Shown piece after piece: positions 1 through 6,861 of a stretch of DNA of 9,985 bases. The notes beneath the pieces were generated by a model, which had not been told where the DNA came from, searched no databases, and saw only the letters and a program-made list of their open reading frames with translations. Within the stretch, counting starts at the first letter, position 1. The number at the start of each line of letters is the position of its first letter. A program made the position numbers and the translations under genes. Origin of the DNA: Mariniphaga sp964398855 (lineage in GTDB: Bacteria > Bacteroidota > Bacteroidia > Bacteroidales > Prolixibacteraceae); assembly GCA_964398855.1 (NCBI GenBank), contig CAYNOQ010000090.1, positions 1-9,985 on the forward strand, written 5' to 3'.

Positions 1-52
1 TTTTCTTTTATCTTTCTTGTCTCATTTCTCTGTACTCAGTACTCATCTTTTC
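1..52. repeat. degenerate heptanucleotide repeat, intergenic
   Basis: The left edge is pyrimidine-rich on the plus strand. It contains a perfect tandem 7-mer, GTACTCA GTACTCA (32-45). Less perfect 7-nt units continue to the left: TTTCTCT at 25-31, TGTCTCA at 18-24 and TCTTTCT at 11-17. On the minus strand the units read TGAGTAC-like. No open reading frame or RNA gene is visible here. The tract resembles the degenerate short repeats often seen between genes in Bacteroidetes draft genomes; that comparison is from memory. Its left limit lies outside the window. Confidence 0.45.
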
Positions 53-170
53 CTAAAATGTTAAAGGCTTGCACTTTTTCTTTGAACTTTTCTTTTTTAT
101 TCCAGTTTATTAGAAAGGATTTCGGCGGAATCCATTTATTAATTCATTTCATTCTTAAAAATTCCAAACT
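53..170 (+). promoter_or_regulatory. AT-rich leader upstream of acs
   Basis: This stretch between the repeat and the acs start is T- and A-rich and carries no credible coding frame. It should contain the acs promoter, but I find no convincing match to the Bacteroidetes -7 element (TAnnTTTG) or to a sigma-70 pair. A small inverted repeat, GGATT (117-121) with AATCC (129-133), brackets a G-rich 7-nt loop about 40 nt before the start codon. There is no Shine-Dalgarno-like purine run before the ATG, which is usual for Bacteroidetes. The promoter assignment is positional inference only. Confidence 0.2.
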
Positions 171-2096
171 ATGGCAAACAGAATAATCAGTCTGGCAGAA
201 TATTTCCAAAAGTATAATGAAAGTGTTGCCAATCCCGAAGGGTTTTGGGCAGGCATCGCAAACAGCTTCCACTGGCACAAAAAGTGGGACCGCGTTCTCG
301 ACTGGAGATTTGATGGCCCGGGAGCGCCCGATGTGAACTGGTTCGTTAATGGCAAGCTGAACATTACCGAAAATATATTTGAGCGGAATATGTTTCTGCG
401 CAAAAATCAAACTGCAATTATCTGGGAACCCAATAATCCTGACGAAAAGGAGATAAGGCTCACCTACGCCGAGCTTTTTGACCGGGTGAAACAGTTTGCC
501 AATGCCCTGCTGAAAATGGGAATAAAGCGTGGCGACCGCGTTGCCATTTACCTGCCGATGGTGCCTGAGCTGGCTGTTGCCATGCTGGCGTGTGCCAGAA
601 TCGGCGCAATTCATTCCGTTGTTTTTGCCGGATTTTCATCCACGGCTCTTGCCGACCGTATCATTGATACCCGCGCAAAATTAGTGATAACTTCCGATGG
701 CGCATATCGCGGAGCAAAATCAATTCATCTGAAAAATATTGTGGATGAGGCGCTTGAGAGGTGCGACAGTGTGAACAATGTTATTGTTCTGCAAAGAACG
801 CATGAAGAAGACCTGAATTGGATAGAAAACAGGGATGTCTGGTGGCATGACGCCATTGCCGGTGTTGACAGTGAAAACATTGCGGAAGTGATGGATGCCG
901 AAGATATGCTCTACATTCTCTACACTTCCGGCTCAACCGGAAAACCCAAGGGAGTGGTGCACACCACGGCGGGTTATATGATTTTTACCGAATATACCTT
1001 TCGGAATGTTTTTCAATACGACGATGGGGATGTTTACTGGTGTACAGCCGACATTGGCTGGGTTACCGGGCATTCCTATATCGTTTACGGACCACTTCTG
1101 GCGGGGGCAACTTCCGTTATGTTTGAAGGCGTTCCCACCTGGCCCGATGCCGGAAGATTCTGGGACATAGTTGATAAATACGGAGTTACCCATTTTTATA
1201 CGGCGCCGACTGCTATCCGTGCCCTGATTGCGCAGGGAGACGACTGGGTAACTTCCCGCGATTTAAGCTCACTGAAAGTATTGGGCTCCGTTGGCGAACC
1301 CATCAACGAAGAGGCGTGGCGCTGGTATCACGATGTGGTGGGGAAAGGCACCCGCCCGATTGTGGATACCTGGTGGCAAACCGAAAACGGCGGAATAATG
1401 ATCAGTCCGCTGGCGGGAATTACCCCCACAAAACCATCCTATGCTACGTTGCCGCTGCCCGGCGTACAGCCGGTGATTGTCAGTCCCGAAGGGGATGAGC
1501 TTAAAGGGAACGGAGTTGAAGGAATTTTGTGCATTAAATTTCCGTGGCCCGGAATGTTGCGTACCACCTACGGCGATCATCAGCGCTGCTACCAGACCTA
1601 TTTTGCGTCATATCCCGGAATGTACCTGACCGGTGACGGCTGCAAGCGTGATGAAGAGGGATATTACCGCATTATCGGCAGGATTGACGATGTGATTAAC
1701 GTCTCGGGGCACCGCATTGGAACTGCCGAAGTGGAAGATGCTATCAATCAGCACCCGAAGGTTATTGAATCCGCTGTGGTTGGCTATCCGCACAACATTA
1801 AGGGGGCGGGAATTTATGCCTATGTGATTTGTGAAGACCTGACATCCGGCGAAATGAAAAACATTGAAAATGAAATCCGGGAAGTGGTCAATAAGTTTAT
1901 CGGACCGATTGCAAAACCCGATATTATTCAGATTGTCAGCGGACTTCCCAAGACGCGTTCCGGGAAAATCATGCGCAGAATTCTCCGGAAAATCGGTGAG
2001 GGTGATGCAACCAATCTTGGCGACACATCAACACTTTTAGACCCGGGTGTGGTTGATGCAATCATTGAAGGCGCTAAAGTAGAGGTGAAAAGGTAG
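171..2096 (+). CDS. acs: acetyl-CoA synthetase, AMP-forming
   Basis: This cytoplasmic enzyme activates acetate with ATP and CoA to acetyl-CoA, AMP and pyrophosphate, through an acetyl-adenylate. It is the high-affinity route of acetate assimilation. At 641 residues it is close to the usual length of about 650. Visible motifs are the phosphate-binding loop YTSGSTGKPKG (251-261), DTWWQTE (399-405) with the tandem Trp typical of acetate-specific members, YLTGDG (485-490) with the ATP-ribose Asp489, the hinge region GRIDDVINVSGHR from 503, and the C-terminal PKTRSGK motif ending in Lys599. That lysine catalyses adenylation and is the residue acetylated in Salmonella Acs (K609 there). The start at 171 gives the normal N-terminus (MANRIISLAEYF). 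The fusion acetyltransferase and sirtuin downstream fit control by reversible acetylation, but an assembly gap separates acs from them. Confidence 0.97.
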   Translation: MANRIISLAEYFQKYNESVANPEGFWAGIANSFHWHKKWDRVLDWRFDGPGAPDVNWFVNGKLNITENIFERNMFLRKNQTAIIWEPNNPDEKEIRLTYAELFDRVKQFANALLKMGIKRGDRVAIYLPMVPELAVAMLACARIGAIHSVVFAGFSSTALADRIIDTRAKLVITSDGAYRGAKSIHLKNIVDEALERCDSVNNVIVLQRTHEEDLNWIENRDVWWHDAIAGVDSENIAEVMDAEDMLYILYTSGSTGKPKGVVHTTAGYMIFTEYTFRNVFQYDDGDVYWCTADIGWVTGHSYIVYGPLLAGATSVMFEGVPTWPDAGRFWDIVDKYGVTHFYTAPTAIRALIAQGDDWVTSRDLSSLKVLGSVGEPINEEAWRWYHDVVGKGTRPIVDTWWQTENGGIMISPLAGITPTKPSYATLPLPGVQPVIVSPEGDELKGNGVEGILCIKFPWPGMLRTTYGDHQRCYQTYFASYPGMYLTGDGCKRDEEGYYRIIGRIDDVINVSGHRIGTAEVEDAINQHPKVIESAVVGYPHNIKGAGIYAYVICEDLTSGEMKNIENEIREVVNKFIGPIAKPDIIQIVSGLPKTRSGKIMRRILRKIGEGDATNLGDTSTLLDPGVVDAIIEGAKVEVKR

Positions 2097-2267
2097 CCAA
2101 ATCCGGTTTGAAGAGTAGTAAGCTCATTCGAGCAGTGCATATTGCAATGGCTGCAAACGAAAATCGACAGTCAAAAAACAATTGAAAATATTTTCTGGTG
2201 AAAATTCAATAATTACCGGATTTTCAGTTTCACGATTTTTATACTTAACCCCAGGTGAAAAGAAAAG
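2097..2267 (+). other. intergenic region after acs
   Basis: No gene or RNA gene is recognised here. A perfect 9-bp inverted repeat, AAATCCGGT (2099-2107) and ACCGGATTT (2215-2223), flanks most of the region. The arms are about 107 nt apart, so a simple terminator hairpin is unlikely and chance is a real possibility. No GC-rich stem followed by a T run is present directly after the acs stop. A purine-rich run (GAAAAGAAAAG, ending at 2267) directly precedes the next start codon and may assist ribosome binding. Confidence 0.3.
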
Positions 2268-2357
2268 ATGGATATCAAGAAGATTCTGATATTGACAATA
2301 CCGTTCTTTTTCTGCTTTTGGGCTGAGGCTCAGTTAAAAGCCGATTTTTCTGTGAAC
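2268..2357 (+). CDS. N-terminal fragment of a secreted protein, cut by assembly gap
   Basis: Thirty codons are readable before the run of N. The protein starts MDIKKI, continues with a hydrophobic stretch (ILILTIPFFFCFW, residues 6-18) and then AEAQ, which looks like a Sec signal peptide cleaved by signal peptidase I after Ala21. The mature start, QLKADFSVN, resembles the beginning of PKD-domain surface or secreted proteins common in Bacteroidetes; this is a resemblance recalled from the family, not shown by domain evidence. Any reading continued through the N run is arbitrary, so the true length and C-terminus are unknown. Large repetitive surface proteins often break assemblies, which could explain the gap here. 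Confidence 0.55.
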
Positions 2358-2457
2358 NNNNNNNNNNNNNNNNNNNNNNNNNNNNNNNNNNNNNNNNNNN
2401 NNNNNNNNNNNNNNNNNNNNNNNNNNNNNNNNNNNNNNNNNNNNNNNNNNNNNNNNN
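2358..2457. other. assembly gap, 100 N
   Basis: Exactly 100 undetermined bases. A round 100-N run is the usual placeholder for a scaffold gap of unknown size, so the real distance may be far larger and the join itself may be wrong. It interrupts the secreted-protein gene and separates acs from the acetyltransferase-sirtuin genes. Confidence 0.97.
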
Positions 2458-2589
2458 AATTTATATTGTTAAAAGGAGATTTAAAATTTTGAAAATTCAC
2501 TTTTTTTATAGATTTTTATAGGCAATTTAAAACTTTTTCACACGAGAATAAAATATTTACATATTTCAAAAAACCAAAAATATTAACAG
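2458..2589 (+). promoter_or_regulatory. very AT-rich leader upstream of the fusion gene
   Basis: This 132-nt stretch right of the gap is extremely AT-rich and has no convincing gene. It may contain the tail of the gene cut by the gap, but no frame can be chosen. Two copies of TTTTTATAG (2503-2511 and 2513-2521) lie 10 nt apart, one helical turn. No good TAnnTTTG -7 element or Shine-Dalgarno site is seen; the bases just before the ATG are A-rich. A promoter for the following gene is expected from position only. Confidence 0.25.
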
Positions 2590-5295
2590 ATGGCTATAAA
2601 AAGTTTAGACAGTATTTTTAAACCAAAACGGATTGCTTTAATTGGTGTTTCCAGCAACCCCGACAGTGTTGGCGGAATTACCTTGCGAAATTTAGTCAGT
2701 GGCGGCTACAACGGAGTTGTATATCCAGTGAATCCCAAGCGCGAAGCGGTTTTTGGGATTCCGTGCTACCCAAATGTAAAGAGTTTGCCGAAAACACCCG
2801 ATCTGGCGGTAATAATGACTGCCGCCCGGACTGTTCCGCAGCTTGTGCGGGAATGCGGCGAGGCTGGAGTTAACGGAATAATTATCATGTCGGCGGGATT
2901 TAAGGAGGCAGGCGAGGAGGGCAGGGCGCTTGAAGATCAGCTAATAGCTGAAAAAGCCAAGTTTCCGAACATGAGGATTATCGGACCCAACTGTCTGGGG
3001 ATTCTGGTTCCAGGGCAGAACATGAACGTTAGCTTTGCAAACGGAATGCCTGAAAAGGGGCATGTGGCATTTATTTCGCAGTCGGGTGCGCTTTGCACTT
3101 CAGTTCTGGATTGGGCGCAGGAGTCAAAAATCGGATTTTCCTATTTCGTTTCCATCGGGAATACAATGGACGTGAATTTTGGCGATTTGATCGACTATTT
3201 CGGGCAGGACCCCAACACTAAATCGATTGTTTTGTATGTTGAATTTTTGTCAGATGCCCGGACATTCATGTCGGCAGCACGTGCCTTTTCGCGCGACAAA
3301 CCCATTATTGTCTATAAATCGGGGCGCTTCCCCGAATCGGCGGCGGCAGCAGCTTCGCACACGGGAGCCATGGCATCCGAGGATTCCATATATGATGCAG
3401 TTTTCCGTAGGGCAGGTTTAGCAAGAGTTTTTGATTTTGGTAATATTTTCGACTTTACAGACCTTGTCGGGCGCAAACGGATACCAAAGGGTAACCGGCT
3501 GGCAATCATCACCAATGCCGGAGGTCCGGGAGTTATGGCTACCGACTCACTGATTTCGCTTGGCGGAAAGCTGGTGAAACTTTCCGACGAAACCATGCAG
3601 AAACTGAACGATTATCTTCCGCCATTCTGGTCGCGCGGCAATCCGGTTGACGTGCTGGGAGACGCCACTCCCGAAAGGTTTGCAACTGCCACCCAAATTG
3701 TTCTGGAAGATGAAAATGTGGATGCTGTTTTGGTGTTGCTCACTCCGCAGGCAATGACGGCGCCAACGGCAATTGCGGAAGCAATTGCGGATCTGGCGGC
3801 AAACACAACCAAAACCATAATGACTTCCTGGATGGGCGGCGCAAGTATGCGCGAAGGCATACAGGTGTTCAATAATGCCGGAATTTCCAGCTTCCCCTAT
3901 TTAGAGCAGGCAATCAAGGCATTTATGACCGTTTCCGATTATTCGAAAAACCTGGAGATGCTGTATGAAACGCCAAAGGAGGTTCCCGTCTCTTTCCAGT
4001 ATGACCGCAATGATCTTCGCGAAAAATATCTCACAAATATTTTCCCGAAAGCAAGAATTTTGAATGAAGATGATTCAAAAATGCTGATTAACGATTACGG
4101 AATTGACACCACACATCCCAAAGCTGCCGCAACAGCGGACGATGCTGTTAGAGTGGCGGAAGAAAAGGGGTATCCCGTGGTGATGAAAATATATTCACCG
4201 GACATTACCCACAAATCGGATGTTGGCGGTGTGCTGCTGAATCTCAAGGATGAAGAGATGGTCCGCGCGGCATACAGCAGTATGCTAAAAATGGTTTCGG
4301 CAAGGCAGCCGGATGCCCGAATTGACGGGGTAACTATCCAGAAAATGGTGGATACCAAAGGTGCGGTTGAGCTGATTGTGGGTATCAAAAAAGATCCTTC
4401 TTTTGGTACGGTAATGCTTGTGGGCATGGGCGGTACAACAGCCGAACTGTTTAAGGACAGCAGATTGGAGTTTCCGCCGCTGAACGAAAAACTTGCCAGA
4501 CAGATGTTGGAGTCGCTTCAGATTTATCCCCTCCTCACCGGTTGGCGCGGCGACCCGGCAAAAAATGTGGACAAGCTGATTGAAGTGCTCATACGCATGT
4601 CCTATCTTGCAGCCGACTATCCCGAAATTGCCGAACTCGACATCAATCCGCTGATTGTTACCGAAAATGATGTGATTGCTCTGGATGCAAGAATTGTTGT
4701 GGATGAGGAAATTCTAAAAAATCCGGTGAAAGATTATTCCCACCTGATTTTAAGACCCTATCCTGAAAGCTTAGTGAAAAATGTGACGCTCAAAGATGGA
4801 AAGGAAATTTTGCTGAGACCCATTAAGCCTGAGGACGAGCCGGAATGGAGAGAGATGCTTGCAAACTGTTCAAAAGAGTCTATCTATTTCCGCTTTCGTT
4901 ACGACTTTTATTATAATTCACATGAAGTGGCTTCAAAATTCTGTTTTATTGATTATGACAGAGAAATTGCCATTGTTGCTGAATATGAAGAAGATGGCGA
5001 GAAAAAAATGGTTGGGGTAGGGCGCCTGATCAGCGATCCTGATTTGGAAACGATGGAATATGCTGTTTTGATTACAGATGCCTGGCAGAAGAAGGAGTTA
5101 GGTTATATTCTTACAAAATACTGTATTGAAATAGCCAAATCCAAAGGTATCAAAGCGTTGACAGCCGAAACCACCAAAGACAACAAAGGAATGATTTCCG
5201 TTTTCCGGAGGCTCAACTTTAAAATGAAATTTAACGAAGACTCCAGTGTGTCGGTTAAAAAATTTATTCAGGAAGAGGAGGAAGAACAGAAGTGA
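2590..5295 (+). CDS. ADP-forming acetyl-CoA synthetase fused to GNAT acetyltransferase (Pat/YfiQ architecture)
   Basis: Domain order by motif: CoA-binding domain (about 1-135, ALIGVSSNPDSVGGI near the start), succinyl-CoA-ligase-like domain (about 150-460, ISQSGAL at 162-168, SHTGA around His257), ATP-grasp domain (about 480-710, THKSDVGG with His541, ELDINPL with Asp684) and a C-terminal GNAT domain (about 732-893). At 901 residues it matches the Pat/YfiQ layout, where the GNAT domain acetylates Lys of Acs. ADP-forming synthetases interconvert acetyl-CoA, ADP and phosphate with acetate, ATP and CoA through phosphohistidine. His257, Glu218 (VLYVEF), His541 and Asp684 match the catalytic residues described for the archaeal enzyme (alpha His257, alpha Glu218, beta His71, beta Asp212). 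Enterobacterial Pat, as I recall it, has lost the first histidine, so this protein may be bifunctional. The presumed GNAT catalytic Glu is Glu823 (MEYAV). The acetyl-CoA loop reads QKKELG (833-838), with Glu836 where Gly is usual. The acidic tail (EEEEEQK) ends the protein. Confidence 0.9.
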   Translation: MAIKSLDSIFKPKRIALIGVSSNPDSVGGITLRNLVSGGYNGVVYPVNPKREAVFGIPCYPNVKSLPKTPDLAVIMTAARTVPQLVRECGEAGVNGIIIMSAGFKEAGEEGRALEDQLIAEKAKFPNMRIIGPNCLGILVPGQNMNVSFANGMPEKGHVAFISQSGALCTSVLDWAQESKIGFSYFVSIGNTMDVNFGDLIDYFGQDPNTKSIVLYVEFLSDARTFMSAARAFSRDKPIIVYKSGRFPESAAAAASHTGAMASEDSIYDAVFRRAGLARVFDFGNIFDFTDLVGRKRIPKGNRLAIITNAGGPGVMATDSLISLGGKLVKLSDETMQKLNDYLPPFWSRGNPVDVLGDATPERFATATQIVLEDENVDAVLVLLTPQAMTAPTAIAEAIADLAANTTKTIMTSWMGGASMREGIQVFNNAGISSFPYLEQAIKAFMTVSDYSKNLEMLYETPKEVPVSFQYDRNDLREKYLTNIFPKARILNEDDSKMLINDYGIDTTHPKAAATADDAVRVAEEKGYPVVMKIYSPDITHKSDVGGVLLNLKDEEMVRAAYSSMLKMVSARQPDARIDGVTIQKMVDTKGAVELIVGIKKDPSFGTVMLVGMGGTTAELFKDSRLEFPPLNEKLARQMLESLQIYPLLTGWRGDPAKNVDKLIEVLIRMSYLAADYPEIAELDINPLIVTENDVIALDARIVVDEEILKNPVKDYSHLILRPYPESLVKNVTLKDGKEILLRPIKPEDEPEWREMLANCSKESIYFRFRYDFYYNSHEVASKFCFIDYDREIAIVAEYEEDGEKKMVGVGRLISDPDLETMEYAVLITDAWQKKELGYILTKYCIEIAKSKGIKALTAETTKDNKGMISVFRRLNFKMKFNEDSSVSVKKFIQEEEEEQK

Positions 5296-5302
5296 TATTG
5301 GA

Positions 5303-5341
5303 GAATTCCCGGCTGTATATGATTTTTACAGCCGGGAATTC
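5303..5341 (+). repeat. perfect 15-bp inverted repeat (RNA hairpin), possible attenuator or terminator
   Basis: The arms GAATTCCCGGCTGTA (5303-5317) and TACAGCCGGGAATTC (5327-5341) are exactly complementary, with a 9-nt loop. The hairpin starts 7 nt after the stop codon of the fusion gene and ends 15 nt before the sirtuin ATG. No T run follows the stem on either strand, so it is not a classical intrinsic terminator. It could lower read-through, protect the upstream mRNA end, or hinder ribosome access to the sirtuin start. Structure is certain from sequence; function is inference. Confidence 0.6.
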
Positions 5342-5356
5342 CCAAAAATGATTTGA

Positions 5357-6103
5357 ATGGCTGACCCTGCAAAAACAGACATTGCTGCCAATTTAATCCG
5401 GAAAGCAAAATATGCGGTTGCTTTCACCGGAGCCGGTATTTCGGTTGAAAGTGGCATCCTGCCGTTTCGTGGCGAAAACGGACTTTGGAATAAGTTAGAT
5501 CCGATATTTTTGGAAATAGAATATTTCAAAAAAATGCCATTGCAGTCATGGCGAAAAATCAAAGAGTTTTTTTATGATGCACTCAGCGGCATTAAACCCA
5601 ATGCGGCACATAAAATTCTGGCTAAAATGGAGAAACGAAGCTTCATTGAAGCGGTTATCACCCAAAATATTGACCATCTGCATCAGGAAGCGGGCAGCCA
5701 GAATGTGGTTGAGCTGCACGGAACCTATAAGGAACTGATTTGCACCGGCTGCGGGACGGAATTTGATATGAGCATTGCCGATTTGAATTTTCTGCCGCCC
5801 ACCTGCCTCATCTGCAAAAGAGTATTGAAACCCAACATCGCTTTTTTTAATGAACCCATTCCCGCAACTGCTAAGAAAAGAGCATTTACAGAGGCTGAAA
5901 AGTGTGATATTCTGCTCATTATAGGAACAAATGCCGAAGTTTTGCCGGCAGCAGATATTCCGGTGGTTGCCAAAAAGTCGGGAGCAAAAATCATTGAAAT
6001 CAATATTGAAGAAACGCATTTCACCAGAGAGATTACCGATATTTTTCTCCAGGGCAAGGCTACAGATGTGATGAAGGAAATCGGAAGACAGCTCTATCTG
6101 TAA
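5357..6103 (+). CDS. cobB: sirtuin NAD-dependent protein deacylase
   Basis: Sirtuins remove acyl groups from protein lysines using NAD, yielding nicotinamide and O-acetyl-ADP-ribose. In known bacteria CobB reactivates acetylated Acs. The 248 residues show the family motifs in order: FTGAGIS (23-29), PFRGENGLW, TQNIDHLH, VELHG with the catalytic His121, a zinc site of four cysteines (Cys129, Cys132, Cys150, Cys153), IIGTNAEV and IEIN near the C-terminus. Where desuccinylating sirtuins (SIRT5, E. coli CobB) carry a YxxR pair, my alignment by eye finds KEFF (69-72), so acetyl rather than succinyl lysine is the likelier substrate. The gene follows the acetyltransferase fusion by 61 nt in the same direction, with a strong hairpin between. 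The start at 5357 is chosen because the upstream ATG at 5348 meets a stop after two codons. The gene symbol is by family only. Confidence 0.93.
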   Translation: MADPAKTDIAANLIRKAKYAVAFTGAGISVESGILPFRGENGLWNKLDPIFLEIEYFKKMPLQSWRKIKEFFYDALSGIKPNAAHKILAKMEKRSFIEAVITQNIDHLHQEAGSQNVVELHGTYKELICTGCGTEFDMSIADLNFLPPTCLICKRVLKPNIAFFNEPIPATAKKRAFTEAEKCDILLIIGTNAEVLPAADIPVVAKKSGAKIIEINIEETHFTREITDIFLQGKATDVMKEIGRQLYL

Positions 6104-6150
6104 AATTCCTGTTCCGGTTTAAAAAGATTATTTTTGAGAAAAAATTTGAT

Positions 6151-6849
6151 ATGCGAATCGACATTATCACTGTTTTGCCTGAAATGCTGGAAAGTCCGCT
6201 GAACCATTCCATTGTCAGGCGGGCAAAAGAAAAGGGACTTGTGGAGATTTATCTGCACAATCTGCGCGATTTCTCCACCGACAAGCACCGTAAGGTTGAT
6301 GACTATGCTTTCAGCAAAGGCGCCGGAATGGTAATGGCTGTTCAGCCTATCGAAAGTGCCATCAATTTTTTAAAAAGTGAACGCGACTATGATGAGATAA
6401 TTTTCACAACCCCCGACGGTGCTCTTTTTGATCAGAAAGAGGCAAATATGCTTTCCCTGAAAAAAAATATAATCATTTTATGCGGGCACTATAAAGGTGT
6501 AGATCAGCGCGTTCGCGATACATTTATTACCCGTGAAATTTCCATTGGCGACTACGTGCTCACTGGTGGTGAGCTGGCGGCGGCAGTGATAACTGACAGT
6601 GTGGTGCGCCTGCTGCCCGGGGCAATTTCCGATGAAACTTCGGCACTTACCGACTCTTTTCAGGATAATCTTCTCAGTCCGCCCGTATATACCCGCCCGG
6701 CAGATTATAAAGGCATGAAAGTTCCGGAAATTCTGCTCAGCGGCAACGACAGGCTGATTGACGACTGGAAGCATCGGCAGGCAGTTGAGCGCACCAGAAA
6801 ATTGCGCCCCGATCTTTATCGGAAATATTCCGGTGAAGCAGATGAGTAA
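6151..6849 (+). CDS. trmD: tRNA (guanine37-N1)-methyltransferase
   Basis: TrmD methylates N1 of G37, next to the anticodon, with S-adenosylmethionine, and prevents +1 frameshifting; it is essential in most bacteria. The 232-residue length is within the usual range. Recognisable elements are the N-terminal MRIDIITVLPEM, DDYAFSKGAGMVM (a variant of the Gly-rich segment that more often reads GGGxGM), CGHYKGVDQR (111-120) of the trefoil-knot cofactor site, GDYVLTGGEL, and TDSVVRLLPG with Asp149, the presumed catalytic base. DNLLSPPVYTRP and the C-terminal RTRKLRPDLY helix complete the family pattern. It lies 47 nt after the sirtuin in the same direction and may be co-transcribed with it. It converges on the nuclease gene, with only 12 nt between the stop codons. 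Confidence 0.97.
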   Translation: MRIDIITVLPEMLESPLNHSIVRRAKEKGLVEIYLHNLRDFSTDKHRKVDDYAFSKGAGMVMAVQPIESAINFLKSERDYDEIIFTTPDGALFDQKEANMLSLKKNIIILCGHYKGVDQRVRDTFITREISIGDYVLTGGELAAAVITDSVVRLLPGAISDETSALTDSFQDNLLSPPVYTRPADYKGMKVPEILLSGNDRLIDDWKHRQAVERTRKLRPDLYRKYSGEADE

Positions 6850-6861
6850 ACTTTTTGAAAA

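Noticed and set aside
144..614. 156-codon minus-strand frame opposite the start of acs
   Set aside because: It lies antisense to strongly conserved acs coding sequence and resembles no protein family; it is a shadow frame.
2099..2223. 9-bp inverted repeat AAATCCGGT / ACCGGATTT as a terminator or operator
   Set aside because: The arms are about 107 nt apart and no intervening structure supports folding; chance occurrence is plausible.
2268..2492. A 74-codon reading frame running through the N run
   Set aside because: The frame after the gap is arbitrary because the gap size is unknown; only the first 30 codons are supported.
5303..5350. Classical rho-independent terminator after the fusion gene
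   Set aside because: The stem is strong, but no T run follows it on either strand, so I report only an inverted repeat.
5546..6019. 157-codon minus-strand frame opposite the sirtuin gene
   Set aside because: The plus-strand sirtuin motifs are unmistakable; the antisense frame has a Cys/Phe-rich composition typical of a shadow.
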